From positions 10,809 to 74,808 of the forward strand of contig DEKP01000011.1 in the NCBI GenBank assembly GCA_002353935.1: 64,000 nucleotides of DNA, in the 5' to 3' direction. Position 1 is the first letter of the stretch. Every line of letters begins with the position of its first letter. Shown here piece after piece: positions 42,649 through 51,544 of this stretch. The DNA comes from Ruminococcaceae bacterium UBA2719. Lineage in GTDB: Bacteria; Bacillota; Clostridia; Oscillospirales; Acutalibacteraceae. The notes under the pieces are model-generated. The model ran no database searches. It saw only the letters and a program-made list of their open reading frames with translations, and was not told where the DNA came from. The translations under genes were made by a program, and so were the position numbers.

Positions 42649-42719
42649 AATATCACCGCAAAAATAATAACACAGATAACTTTTATTTTCAATATTTTTT
42701 CATTATTACAAAATATATT

Positions 42720-42734
42720 TTCTGTATTACAGAA
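42720..42734. promoter_or_regulatory. Palindrome in the iclR-modA gap, operator candidate
   Basis: TTCTGT-ATT-ACAGAA, a perfect 6-bp-arm palindrome 10 bases upstream of the modA -35 and about 70 bases upstream of iclR. Size and symmetry fit an IclR dimer site, but other regulators are possible. Confidence 0.45.
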
Positions 42735-42743
42735 CAAATATCG

Positions 42744-42772
42744 TTGTTAATTTTTATAAATAATGATAAAAT
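42744..42772 (+). promoter_or_regulatory. Promoter of the molybdate/molybdopterin operon
   Basis: TTGTTA, 17 bases, TAAAAT, ending 45 bases before modA. No Moco riboswitch fits in this short leader. Confidence 0.6.
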
Positions 42773-42817
42773 CATATTTGTGAAAACTTCACTAATATGA
42801 TTTATTCGGAGGATAAA

Positions 42818-43672
42818 ATGAAAAAAATTATTTCAATGTTATTATGCGTACTAATGTGTATCAGTGCACTTGCAGGATGCGGAAAAACTGATAATGTAAA
42901 TTCAAAAAGTAACGATTCATCTTCAAATAGCGAAAACATTGAATTATCTGTATTTGCTGCTGCAAGCATGACAGAAACACTAACTGAGCTAGCTGAAAAG
43001 TACAAGGAAACTGCTCCAAATGTTACGCTCACTTTCAATTTTGACTCTTCGGGAACGCTGAAAACTCAAATTGAAGAAGGAGCTGCCTGCGACGTATTTA
43101 TCTCAGCCGCTAACAAACAAATGGACGGGCTCGATATAACAGCTGATGAAGAGAAAAATCCCAATAAATTAGATTTTATTTTAACAGATTCCAGATGTAA
43201 TTTGCTAGAGAACAAAGTAGTTCTTTGTGTGTCCAAAGAAAATCACAAAAATATAAATTCTTTTGATGCCCTAGCAAAAGCTCTAAAAGATGAAAAGATT
43301 TTGATGGCTATGGGTAACGAAGATGTTCCCGTAGGTCAGTATACTCAAAAAATCCTCGCTTACTATAAACTTGAAGAAAAAGAGCTTGCTGACAAAGGCA
43401 AAATAACTTACGGTTCAAATGTAAAAGAAGTAACCGCTCAAATTTCAGAAGGCTCTGTTGACTGCGGAATTATCTATCAAACAGACGCCTATTCAGATAA
43501 TCTTACTGTCGTTGACACAGCTACTAAAGATATGTGCGGACAGGTTGTTTATCCTGCCGCTGTTATTAAAAACAGCGAGTATACTAAAGAAGCTCAGGAT
43601 TTCTTAGACTACTTAAAAACCGCTGACGCTTCTGATGTTTTTGAAAAAGTTGGATTTACTCCGCTAAGCTGA
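42818..43672 (+). CDS. modA: Molybdate ABC transporter substrate-binding lipoprotein
   Basis: 284 residues with a lipoprotein signal (MKKIISMLLCVLMCISALAGCGK, lipobox LAGC at about Cys21), then a periplasmic-binding fold of the ModA type: LSVFAAASMTETLTELAEKY, FDSSGTLKTQIEEGAACDVF, NKVVLCVSKEN, AMGNEDVPVGQYTQKILAYY and DCGIIYQTDAYS. The AASMT and SSGTL loops coordinate the oxyanion. Start ATG 42818 behind CGGAGGATAAA. First gene of an operon with modB, modC and cofactor biosynthesis genes. Tungstate binding cannot be excluded. Confidence 0.93.
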   Translation: MKKIISMLLCVLMCISALAGCGKTDNVNSKSNDSSSNSENIELSVFAAASMTETLTELAEKYKETAPNVTLTFNFDSSGTLKTQIEEGAACDVFISAANKQMDGLDITADEEKNPNKLDFILTDSRCNLLENKVVLCVSKENHKNINSFDALAKALKDEKILMAMGNEDVPVGQYTQKILAYYKLEEKELADKGKITYGSNVKEVTAQISEGSVDCGIIYQTDAYSDNLTVVDTATKDMCGQVVYPAAVIKNSEYTKEAQDFLDYLKTADASDVFEKVGFTPLS

Positions 43673-43784
43673 TTTGTTAATTTTTCTATTGCAAGCAAGG
43701 CTATACCGTTTTGCTCTGTGCTTTTAAATTGTAAATTTATTATAGCTGTGCTATAGTTATTTTATATTATTTAGGAGGCATACT

Positions 43785-44447
43785 ATGGATTTATTTCCCC
43801 TGTATAACTCTCTGAGAATAGCTGTTATATCTACTTTTTTTGTATTTTTTTTGGGAATCGCCGCCGCATATTATATAGCTAAATGCCCGAGATTTGTAAA
43901 GGGAATTTTGGACGTTTTTTTTACATTGCCGCTAGTCCTGCCCCCTACCGTTGTTGGATATTTACTTCTTTTATTATTAGGTCCTAAACGAATAATAGGG
44001 TCTGCCTTTTTTGAAAGTTTTAATATAAGGCTGACTATGAACTGGTGGTCAGCAATATTTGCTGTTACTGTTATTGTGTTTCCACTTATGTACAGAACTG
44101 CGAGAGGCGCTTTTGAAAGCTTTGACGATACACTTTCAGATGCAGGCAAAACTCTTGGCCTTTCAAACTCTTACATATTCTGGAGAATTCGTATACCAAA
44201 CTGTAAACAAGCAATTATATCAGGCGTTGTGTTGTCATTTGCCAGAGCTTTGGGAGAATACGGAGCTACCAGTATGATCGCAGGCTATATTCCAAATAAA
44301 ACAGCCACAGTTTCAACCGCCGTATATCAACTGTGGCGAACCGGAAATGACGAACTGGCATTTAAATGGGTAATGATAAACATAGCTATTTCTGCCTTGG
44401 TATTGCTGGCGATAAACTTGCTTGAACGACCTAAATCCAGAGTATAA
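43785..44447 (+). CDS. modB: Molybdate ABC transporter permease
   Basis: 220-residue permease with about five to six membrane spans. Signatures: DVFFTLPLVLPPTVVGYLLL (ModB family) and the ATPase-contact EAA loop in DAGKTLGLSNSYIFWRIRIP, then ARALGEYGATSMIAGYIPNK. Ribosome binding site TAGGAGGCAT. It starts 112 bases after modA; a weak pairing possibility in that gap may allow partial termination so the binding protein is made in excess. modC follows after 21 bases. Confidence 0.95.
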   Translation: MDLFPLYNSLRIAVISTFFVFFLGIAAAYYIAKCPRFVKGILDVFFTLPLVLPPTVVGYLLLLLLGPKRIIGSAFFESFNIRLTMNWWSAIFAVTVIVFPLMYRTARGAFESFDDTLSDAGKTLGLSNSYIFWRIRIPNCKQAIISGVVLSFARALGEYGATSMIAGYIPNKTATVSTAVYQLWRTGNDELAFKWVMINIAISALVLLAINLLERPKSRV

Positions 44448-44468
44448 TCCTAAATTTAGGGGGTAACT

Positions 44469-45515
44469 ATGCTATATGTAAACATTGAAAAAAAGCTTAA
44501 TAATTTTACTTTAAAAGTTAATATAAACACAGACAAAGATATCTTAGCTCTGCTGGGTGCTTCAGGTGCCGGTAAAAGCGTTACATTAAAATGCATTGCT
44601 GGAATTGACACTCCCGACAAAGGTCAGATTATTTTAGACGGACAAACTCTTTTTGACAGCAAAAAGCATATTAATATTGCTCCGCAAAAACGTGAAGTAG
44701 GATATCTTTTCCAACAATATGCACTCTTCCCTAATATGACGGTTGAACAAAATATAAACACCGGATTAAAGAAAATTAAAAAATCAGAACGAAAGAAGAG
44801 AACAGCTGAACTTATAAAGCACTTTCATCTCAAAGGACTTGAAAAATTACGTCCAAACACACTCTCCGGCGGAGAACAACAAAGAGTAGCATTGGCAAGG
44901 ATTTTCGCTTCTCAGCCAAAGGTACTTCTGCTTGACGAACCCTTTTCTTCGCTTGATAATTTTTTAAAATGGCAGTTAGAGTTGGAACTAAAAAATGCTC
45001 TAAACGAATTTTTCGGCGATGTGATTATGGTATCGCATAATATTGATGAAGTGTGTAAATTATGCAACAATGTATCTGTAATATCAAAAGGTACTGTACA
45101 AGAAAAGAAAAGTGTATATGACTTGATATATCATCCTAAAACTCTGGCAGAAGCTATGATTACCGGATGCAAGAACTATTCATCAGCTCAACATATATCA
45201 AGCGGCATGTATCATTGCCCGGACTGGGGTATAAACTTGAAAACAAATAATGATACAGAAAACGCAAAATATATAGCTATCAAAAATGAAGATATTAAAT
45301 TTGCTGATAATGAAAGTGAAAATGTTCTTGAATGCGAAGTTGTTCAAATTATTAACGAAAAAATCGGACGTTCGATTGCGTTGAAAACTACAAATTCAAT
45401 AATTTATATGCCGTTAAAAAACGACAGTATAATTCCCCTAAAACATAATAAATTTAAAATATATTTAGACAGTAATAAACTGTTTTTATTGACCGGCAGT
45501 GAAAATGATGATTGA
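44469..45515 (+). CDS. modC: Molybdate ABC transporter ATP-binding protein
   Basis: 348 residues. Walker A LLGASGAGKSVTLK, Q-loop YLFQQYALFPNMTV, signature TLSGGEQQRVALARI, Walker B VLLLDEPFSSLD, switch His MVSHNIDEV. The C-terminal 110 residues look like a TOBE/Mop-type regulatory domain (ALKTTNSIIYMPLKNDSIIPL) that may bind molybdate and adjust transport. The end overlaps the moaA start, coupling uptake to cofactor synthesis. Confidence 0.94.
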   Translation: MLYVNIEKKLNNFTLKVNINTDKDILALLGASGAGKSVTLKCIAGIDTPDKGQIILDGQTLFDSKKHINIAPQKREVGYLFQQYALFPNMTVEQNINTGLKKIKKSERKKRTAELIKHFHLKGLEKLRPNTLSGGEQQRVALARIFASQPKVLLLDEPFSSLDNFLKWQLELELKNALNEFFGDVIMVSHNIDEVCKLCNNVSVISKGTVQEKKSVYDLIYHPKTLAEAMITGCKNYSSAQHISSGMYHCPDWGINLKTNNDTENAKYIAIKNEDIKFADNESENVLECEVVQIINEKIGRSIALKTTNSIIYMPLKNDSIIPLKHNKFKIYLDSNKLFLLTGSENDD

Positions 45516-46452
45516 TAATTTTGGAAGGAAAATAGAATATCTGCGTCTCTCAGTTACTGATTTATGCAATTTACGCTGCATTTACTGTATGGATGAAAAC
45601 GGCGTTTATAAGAAAAATCACTTCGATATACTAAGCATCGAAGAAATGACTGATATAATCAAATGTTCGTATGAACTGGGTATAAAAAAGGTGCGCCTTA
45701 CCGGAGGAGAACCGCTGTTAAGGCGCGGTATATTTGCTCTGTGCGAAAACATCAAAAACATCGATGAGAATATTGAGCTTACAGTCACCACAAACGGCAC
45801 TATGCTCGAAAAATTTGCAAAACCGTTAAAGGACTCGGGCGTAGACAGACTAAACATAAGTCTTGATACGTTGGATAAAGAAAAATATAAACAAATCACA
45901 CGCATAGGTAATATTGATGATGTAATCAACGGTATAAAAAAAGCTAGTGAGGTTGGTTTTAAAAACACAAAAATTAACACGGTTTTACTAGGAAATATTA
46001 ACACCAACGAAATCAAAGCTCTTGCAGAACTTACTAAAACTCAAGATATATGCGTAAGGTTCATAGAGCTTATGCCAATGAATATATGTAAAGACTGGAA
46101 CAAAGAGCGCTTTGTCTCAGCATCAATCGTCACTGACGTTATCAAAAATCTTGTTTATATAGGAAATATCGGCGTATCAAAATTATATAAAATAGAAGGC
46201 TATAAGGGGAGCATCGGTCTAATAAGCCCAATGAGTCATGCTTTTTGTGATAAATGTAATAAAATCCGTGTTACTGCTGACGGAAAATTAAAAACTTGTC
46301 TACACTCTGCCGAGGAAGTAACGCTCAAAGGATTGCCGCACAATGAGCTAAAACAAGCTATTAAAACAGCAATTTTAGACAAGCCTATGAAACATAATTT
46401 GTATCTTTTTAAAAGCGAAACAAATCGAAACATGAACGAAATCGGAGGATAA
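45508..46452 (+). CDS. moaA: GTP 3',8-cyclase (MoaA), radical SAM
   Basis: First step of molybdopterin synthesis: GTP to 3',8-cyclo-GTP. 314 residues. Radical-SAM cluster SVTDLCNLRCIYCMDENG, the SAM motif KVRLTGGEPLLRRG, and the C-terminal second [4Fe-4S] motif CDKCNKIRVTADGKLKTCLH, which binds GTP. The tail ends in the conserved MNEIGG, whose GG is needed in activity. The start MIDNFGRKIEYLRLSVTD matches other MoaA proteins; two in-frame codons upstream are possible alternatives. The start lies inside modC (8 bases overlap). Slightly short compared with the usual 320-340. Confidence 0.95.
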   Translation: MIDNFGRKIEYLRLSVTDLCNLRCIYCMDENGVYKKNHFDILSIEEMTDIIKCSYELGIKKVRLTGGEPLLRRGIFALCENIKNIDENIELTVTTNGTMLEKFAKPLKDSGVDRLNISLDTLDKEKYKQITRIGNIDDVINGIKKASEVGFKNTKINTVLLGNINTNEIKALAELTKTQDICVRFIELMPMNICKDWNKERFVSASIVTDVIKNLVYIGNIGVSKLYKIEGYKGSIGLISPMSHAFCDKCNKIRVTADGKLKTCLHSAEEVTLKGLPHNELKQAIKTAILDKPMKHNLYLFKSETNRNMNEIGG

Positions 46453-46455
46453 AAA

Positions 46456-47367
46456 ATGGATTTTTCACACTTTAATGATCAAGGACGAGCTAAAATGGTC
46501 GATGTCACACAAAAAGATGAAACCTACCGTATAGCAAAAGCCGGCGCTAAAGTTAAAGTAAACTCCGCTACTATGCAAAAAATTAAATCGGGTGGAATAA
46601 AAAAAGGAGATGTGCTCGCAGTTGCACAAGTCGCAGGAATAATGGCAGCTAAAAAAACATCCTATACAATTCCAATGTGCCATCCGATAATGATTAGCGG
46701 AGTTGATATAAATTTCAAGTTAACAAATAACGAAATCAATATAATATCTACTGTTAAATGTAAGGGTGCTACGGGAGTGGAAATGGAAGCGCTAAATGCC
46801 GCTTGTACTGCCGCTTTAACTATATATGATATGTGCAAGTCTGTTCAAAGAGATATTGAAATAACCGATATCATGCTCTTAGAAAAAAGCGGTGGAAAAT
46901 CCGGAATATTTAAGAGAGACAATAAAAACGCAACTGTACTGTCTACTTGCATAAGCGAACAAAAGGGAACTAAAAAGCACGAAGTTCCCTTTGTTGAGTT
47001 AAAAAATGACTACGGTATAATCGGTGACGCTCATGCAGGTAAGTGGCACAGACAAATAAGCCTGCTTGCAAACGAGAGTATCGATACTATTCGACAAGCC
47101 GGTGTAGTTGTAAGCGCAGGTGACTTTGCAGAAAACATTCTAACACAAGGTATTAATCTAAAAGAACTTACTATAAATACCAAAATAAAAATAGCAGATA
47201 CTATTTTGCAGGTTACTCAAATCGGTAAAGAATGTCACACTGACTGCGAAATAAAAAAAACAGTCGGCAAATGTGTTATGCCAACCGAAGGCGTTTTTGC
47301 CAAAGTAATAAAGGGCGGAAAAATACAAAAAGGTGATGTTATAGAAATCATAAAGGAAGATATTTGA
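46456..47367 (+). CDS. moaC: MoaC-MOSC fusion protein
   Basis: 303 residues with two domains. Residues 1-155 are cyclic pyranopterin monophosphate synthase MoaC (MVDVTQKDETYRIAKAGA, AQVAGIMAAKKTSYTIPMCH followed by P, GATGVEMEALNAACTAALTI), converting 3',8-cyclo-GTP to cPMP. Residues 165-303 are a MOSC domain (GDAHAGKWHRQISLLANESI, GDFAENILTQGINLKELTI, GKECHTDCEIKKTVGKCVMP), with the conserved Cys that handles sulfur for molybdenum cofactor maturation. The fusion joins an early and a late step in one protein; it occurs in some clostridia. Starts three bases after moaA. Confidence 0.93.
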   Translation: MDFSHFNDQGRAKMVDVTQKDETYRIAKAGAKVKVNSATMQKIKSGGIKKGDVLAVAQVAGIMAAKKTSYTIPMCHPIMISGVDINFKLTNNEINIISTVKCKGATGVEMEALNAACTAALTIYDMCKSVQRDIEITDIMLLEKSGGKSGIFKRDNKNATVLSTCISEQKGTKKHEVPFVELKNDYGIIGDAHAGKWHRQISLLANESIDTIRQAGVVVSAGDFAENILTQGINLKELTINTKIKIADTILQVTQIGKECHTDCEIKKTVGKCVMPTEGVFAKVIKGGKIQKGDVIEIIKEDI

Positions 47368-47368
47368 A

Positions 47369-48385
47369 ATGAAAGTTATAAAAACTACCGACGCTGCAGG
47401 TCATGTATTATGTCATGATCTGACACAGATTATCCCGGGCGAATATAAAGGAGCAAAATTTAGAAAAGGACATATCGTTACAAAAGAAGATATCCCCCTG
47501 CTTCTCTCGATGGGAAAAGAAAATTTGTACGTTTTTGAACTTGAAGAAAATATGCTGCACGAAAACGACGCAGCGAAAATTCTGTGCAAAATCTGCAAAG
47601 GCGATAACATAATTCAAAGTGATGTTAGAGAAGGAAAAATTGAGCTAAAATCCGAAATCACAGGTCTATTCACCGTTGATACAGAAAAGTTGAAAAGAAT
47701 AAACTCTATCGATGAAATAATCATAGCAACAAGAAAAGCAAACACAATGGTCAAAAAAGGTGATAAACTTTGCGGTACTAGGGTTATTCCTCTCGTCATA
47801 AACAAAGAAAAAATGAAAGACGCTGAAAAAATCGGTAACAACACTCCCCTGTTAAATGTTAGACCTTTCACTTTAAAAAACGCCGGAATCGTTAACACCG
47901 GCAGCGAAGTATATAACAAAATAATTGAAGATAAGTTCACTCCTATATTAATTAAAAAACTAAAAGCCTACGGTATTGATGTTAAAATCCATATAACGAC
48001 CGACGATAATATTGAAAACATAAAAAACGCTATATCAAAAGCCAGAGAAGGCACCGATATAGTTTTATGTACCGGAGGAATGAGTGTTGATCCTGATGAC
48101 AATACGCCGGGCGCAATTAAACAAAGCGGCGCTGATATCGTAACTTACGGAGCGCCTGTTTTACCAGGAGCGATGTTTTTGCTTGGTTACTTTGATGACG
48201 GAGTTCCTGTACTTGGTTTACCCGGCTGCGTTATGTATGCAAAAGCTACGATATTTGATCTTGTTATGCCGAGAATAGCCGCCTCGGTTAGAATGAATAA
48301 AGAAGATTTTATAGAATACGGCGAAGGCGGACTGTGTTTAGGCTGCAAAGAATGTCAATATCCGCTGTGCCCATTTGGAAAGTAG
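47369..48385 (+). CDS. MoeA-like molybdopterin-binding protein with Cys-rich tail
   Basis: 338 residues. The N-terminal half (MKVIKTTDAAGHVLCHDLTQ, KGAKFRKGHIVTKEDIPLLL) is unlike canonical MoeA domains but matches the MoeA-like proteins seen beside molybdoenzyme genes. The C-terminal half is a MoCF-binding domain (NTGSEVYNKIIEDKFTPIL, IVLCTGGMSVDPDDNTPGAI, GAMFLLGYFDDGVPVLGLPG). The last 15 residues (CLGCKECQYPLCPFGK) have four Cys, which could bind zinc or deliver sulfur/metal. Probably acts in molybdate insertion or cofactor modification (for example MCD formation). It overlaps none but starts one base after the fusion gene stop. Confidence 0.85.
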   Translation: MKVIKTTDAAGHVLCHDLTQIIPGEYKGAKFRKGHIVTKEDIPLLLSMGKENLYVFELEENMLHENDAAKILCKICKGDNIIQSDVREGKIELKSEITGLFTVDTEKLKRINSIDEIIIATRKANTMVKKGDKLCGTRVIPLVINKEKMKDAEKIGNNTPLLNVRPFTLKNAGIVNTGSEVYNKIIEDKFTPILIKKLKAYGIDVKIHITTDDNIENIKNAISKAREGTDIVLCTGGMSVDPDDNTPGAIKQSGADIVTYGAPVLPGAMFLLGYFDDGVPVLGLPGCVMYAKATIFDLVMPRIAASVRMNKEDFIEYGEGGLCLGCKECQYPLCPFGK

Positions 48386-48394
48386 GTATTTATT

Positions 48395-48871
48395 TTGTAT
48401 AAAGCTTCGATTATTACTGTCAGCGACAGAGCCTATAATAAAATATATGAGGACAAATCGGGTCCGGCAATAGCAAAAATGCTCAATGAATGTGGATATG
48501 AGATCAAAAAATCTGTTATCGTTCCCGATGAAATTAATATGATAATCGCTGCGCTAAAAAGCTGCGTTCAAGATAAAACAGAGTTGATCATAACAACCGG
48601 CGGTACGGGCTTTTCTAAACGCGATGTTACAGTTGAAGCAACACAAGAAGTGATAGAAAAAAACGCTCCCGGAATTGCAGAATATATGCGCCAAAAATCT
48701 ATGGAAATCACCCCCAGGGCAATGCTTTCGCGCGGTATAGCCGGTATAAAAGATGATTCTTTGATTATCAACTTACCGGGCAGCGTAAAAGGTGCAACGG
48801 AAAATTTAGGCTTTGTTCTCCCCTATCTTAAACATGGCCTTGATATTCTAAAAGGGTTAGGTGAATCTTAA
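48395..48871 (+). CDS. Molybdopterin adenylyltransferase MogA/MoaB family
   Basis: 158 residues, MoCF-binding fold: ASIITVSDRAYNKIYEDKSG, PAIAKMLNECGYEI, ELIITTGGTGFSKRDVTVEA, GIAEYMRQKSMEITPRAML, LIINLPGSVKGATENLGF. Adenylates molybdopterin before metal insertion. Start is TTG at 48395 with AGTAGGTATTTA as a weak binding site nine bases after the MoeA-like stop; no ATG lies near, and the family alignment begins exactly here. Last gene of the operon; the molybdoenzyme it serves is not in the window. Confidence 0.9.
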   Translation: MYKASIITVSDRAYNKIYEDKSGPAIAKMLNECGYEIKKSVIVPDEINMIIAALKSCVQDKTELIITTGGTGFSKRDVTVEATQEVIEKNAPGIAEYMRQKSMEITPRAMLSRGIAGIKDDSLIINLPGSVKGATENLGFVLPYLKHGLDILKGLGES

Positions 48872-48900
48872 TTTATACAAATTCATAAAATATAAAGCTA

Positions 48901-48940
48901 AAACCCGCCTGCGCATTTATTTTACGCAGGCGGGTTTAAT
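48901..48940. terminator. Bidirectional terminator between Mo operon and ackA
   Basis: AAACCCGCCTGCG (48901-48913) pairs perfectly with 48925-48937 around an 11-base loop, A/T tails on both sides. Confidence 0.92.
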
Positions 48941-49018
48941 TATAATATTAAATGAGAATTAATTTAATATGTTTTTATAATTCTTTATAAGCGAAATTGC
49001 AAAATAGTGATATTAAAA

Positions 49019-50227
49019 TTAAAGTTTTTCAACTATATTCTTGGTATCTCTGGCGATAGCAAGTTCTTCATTAGTAGCAATAAGCTCTACTGGAATTGAA
49101 GAATCCTCGGTTGATAGTCGGCCTGTACGACCATGGATAGCACTATCGTTAAATTCTTTATCAATTTTAACACCTAAAAAGTCAAGATACTCGCAAACCT
49201 TTTCGCGAAGTCTGGGCTGATTTTCGCCTAAGCCGGCTGTAAATACGATACCGTCACAGCCTCCTAAAGCTACCCAATATGCGCCAATGTACTTAGCTAT
49301 TTGATAATAAAGCATTTCGTGAGTTAATATCGCACGTTCATTGCCGTCAGCCTCTGCCTGTGAAATATCGCGATCATCTGATGATATACCCGAAATACCG
49401 AGCATGCCCGACTTTTTATTTAACAACTCGCTCATTTGAGCCGGTGTTAAATTATCTTTTTCTGCTATAAAAGTAACTACCGACGGATCAAGGCAGCCCG
49501 AACGTGTACCCATCATAATTCCGTCAAGGGGAGTTAGTCCCATAGACGTATCAATAACTTTGCCGTTCTTTATAGCAGTAATTGATGATCCGTTGCCTAT
49601 ATGACAAGTAATCAACTTCAGATCTTTTATATCTTTTCCGAGAATTTTTGCCATTTCATGGGATACATAGCGATGAGATGTACCATGTGCACCGTAGCGG
49701 CGAACTGCATATTTTTCATAATACTCATAAGGAACAGCATACATATAAGCTTTTCTGGGCATGGTAGAATGAAAAGCAGTATCAAACACTGCAACCATAG
49801 GAACTTGGTCGCCAAACACCTGTTTACAACCTCTGATTGCCTGAACATGACCTTTATTATGCAGTGGAGCAAGCGGAATCAGGCTTTCTATACCTTTAAG
49901 CACCTCATCTGTAATAAGCTCAGGATCTGAGAACAAAGCTCCTCCCTGGACGATGCGATGACCGATTGCAGATACTTCATCAAGATTCTTGATAACGCCG
50001 TATTCTTCGCTCATAAGCGCGTCTTTTACCGCTAAAAACGCCTGAGCATGATCCGGCATAGACATTTCTTTTGTAAAAGCTCTGCCATCTGCGGTTTTGT
50101 GACCGATAAACGAGCCTTCGGTACCGATACGCTCACAGTTTCCTTTCGCTATCATCTCTTCGCTTTCCATATCTATCAGCTGATATTTCAGAGATGAGCT
50201 GCCTGCATTGATTACAAGAATTTTCAT
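49019..50227 (-). CDS. ackA: Acetate kinase
   Basis: Acetyl-phosphate + ADP to acetate + ATP, the main ATP-yielding step of acetate fermentation. 402 residues. Signatures: MKILVINAGSSSLKYQLIDM, GHRIVQGG, VFDTAFHSTMPRKAYMYAVP, RYGAHGTSHRYVSHEM, CHIGNGSSITAIKNGKVIDT followed by SMG, and FTAGLGENQPRLRE. Start at 50227 because AGGAGGTAAAAAT precedes this ATG; longer readings include only an unrelated upstream stretch. Phosphotransacetylase is not adjacent. Own promoter upstream, divergent from tmcAL. Confidence 0.97.
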   Translation of the reverse strand: MKILVINAGSSSLKYQLIDMESEEMIAKGNCERIGTEGSFIGHKTADGRAFTKEMSMPDHAQAFLAVKDALMSEEYGVIKNLDEVSAIGHRIVQGGALFSDPELITDEVLKGIESLIPLAPLHNKGHVQAIRGCKQVFGDQVPMVAVFDTAFHSTMPRKAYMYAVPYEYYEKYAVRRYGAHGTSHRYVSHEMAKILGKDIKDLKLITCHIGNGSSITAIKNGKVIDTSMGLTPLDGIMMGTRSGCLDPSVVTFIAEKDNLTPAQMSELLNKKSGMLGISGISSDDRDISQAEADGNERAILTHEMLYYQIAKYIGAYWVALGGCDGIVFTAGLGENQPRLREKVCEYLDFLGVKIDKEFNDSAIHGRTGRLSTEDSSIPVELIATNEELAIARDTKNIVEKL

Positions 50228-50273
50228 ATTTTTACCTCCTGTTATTGAAAAATGCCAAAATATCACATATACT

Positions 50274-50302
50274 ATAATAGTACTTTTAAATAACTTTTTC
50301 AA
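50274..50302 (-). promoter_or_regulatory. Promoter of ackA
   Basis: Minus-strand TTGAAA, 17 bases, TATTAT, about 45 bases before the ackA ATG; it overlaps the upstream region of tmcAL on the other strand. Confidence 0.65.
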
Positions 50303-50327
50303 GTGTTTTTGCAAAAGAGGTGACTGT

Positions 50328-51467
50328 GTGAACAAAGCAGGAGTTATTTGTGAATTTAATCCCTTTCACAACGGACATAAATTTCTTTTACAGAATATAA
50401 AAAGCAATTATGCAGACGATATAATCTGCATAATGAGCGGTCATTTTGTACAAAGAGGCGATATTGCTATTTGTGATAAATATACAAGAACCAAAGCCGC
50501 TTTAAATAACGGCGCAGACATGGTTGTTGAACTGCCAACCGTTTATGCTGTTTCAAACTCTAATATTTTTGCCGAAAATGGAGTACTTATGGCAAAATCT
50601 CTTGGTTGCGATATACTATGCTTCGGAGCAGAAGACAAGCTTGATGACCTTTTGAAAATCTCAGAATTTTTAGAAAGTTATGATGCTCAAAATATAATAA
50701 AAGAACAAATGACAAACGGCGAATACTATCCAAAGGCTCTATATCACGCAATAAAGCAAACACAGGGAGAAGATTTAGCCAATATAAGTAAAAAACCAAA
50801 TAATATTCTTGCTTTAGAATACATATCTGCATGCAAAAAACACAACATAAAACCTATTGCAATAAAACGAACAGGCACCAACCATGACAGCGAAAAAACT
50901 GTTGATATATACACAAGTGCATCAAATATAAGAAAAATGATAAAAAACGGAGAAAGCTACGAAAATTTTACTCCAATGAAAATAAAAAACTACGCCGAAC
51001 TTGAAAAAATAGAAAGCGCAATACTATATAAAATAAAAACTTCATCTGCAGAAGAATTAAAAAATCTTGCAGATATCAACGAGGGTTTAGAAAACAGAAT
51101 AATAAAAATTGCTAGAAGCAAAAATTCTATAAACGAATTATTATCTGCTCTAAAAACAAAAAGATATACCCACGCTCGATTAAGGCGAATACTAATATAC
51201 TCCCTGCTTGCAATAAGCAACGAAATGCAACACACCCCCGTTCCTTATATCAGAGTGTTGGGAATCAACAAAAACAAAACATATTTAATGAAGAGCTGGG
51301 ATTTGCCCTTGATAACAAAGGTTTCAAGGGGATATAAAGCCCTCAACTTCAATGCTCAAAAGATTTTTAACGTGGATATAAAAACAAGTGAAATCTTTTC
51401 CATAGCTCTACAAAGCAAAAGTAATATTTCTTTAAACGAATTTAGTCAACAAATAATTAAAGTGTAA
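50328..51467 (+). CDS. tmcAL: tRNA(Met) cytidine acetate ligase TmcAL
   Basis: Nucleotidyltransferase-fold enzyme (YlbM family) that acetylates the wobble cytidine of elongator tRNA-Met using acetate and ATP. 379 residues. N-terminus: GVICEFNPFHNGHKFLL (HxGH nucleotidyltransferase motif) then IMSGHFVQRGDIAICDKYTR and GADMVVELPTVYAVS. C-terminal part with IKRTGTNHDSEK and the SASNIRKMI motif. Start is GTG at 50328, with AGAGGTGA five bases upstream. Divergent from acetate kinase, so an acetate-using tRNA enzyme neighbours an acetate-producing one. Confidence 0.93.
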   Translation: MNKAGVICEFNPFHNGHKFLLQNIKSNYADDIICIMSGHFVQRGDIAICDKYTRTKAALNNGADMVVELPTVYAVSNSNIFAENGVLMAKSLGCDILCFGAEDKLDDLLKISEFLESYDAQNIIKEQMTNGEYYPKALYHAIKQTQGEDLANISKKPNNILALEYISACKKHNIKPIAIKRTGTNHDSEKTVDIYTSASNIRKMIKNGESYENFTPMKIKNYAELEKIESAILYKIKTSSAEELKNLADINEGLENRIIKIARSKNSINELLSALKTKRYTHARLRRILIYSLLAISNEMQHTPVPYIRVLGINKNKTYLMKSWDLPLITKVSRGYKALNFNAQKIFNVDIKTSEIFSIALQSKSNISLNEFSQQIIKV

Positions 51468-51487
51468 ACAATATTTTTTATCAACAT

Positions 51488-51528
51488 AAAAAGGTTCGCA
51501 AACCCACTGTGGTTTACGAACCTTTTGT
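51488..51528. terminator. Bidirectional terminator after tmcAL and the carboxyltransferase operon
   Basis: AAAAGGTTCGCAAACC pairs with GGTTTACGAACCTTTT (one mismatch) around a six-base loop. Flanking A/T runs serve convergent transcripts. Confidence 0.88.
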
Positions 51529-51544
51529 ATAATTCAATTTAAGA

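Noticed and set aside
42773..42817. Molybdenum cofactor riboswitch before modA
   Set aside because: The leader is only about 45 bases, too short for the known Moco RNA motif.
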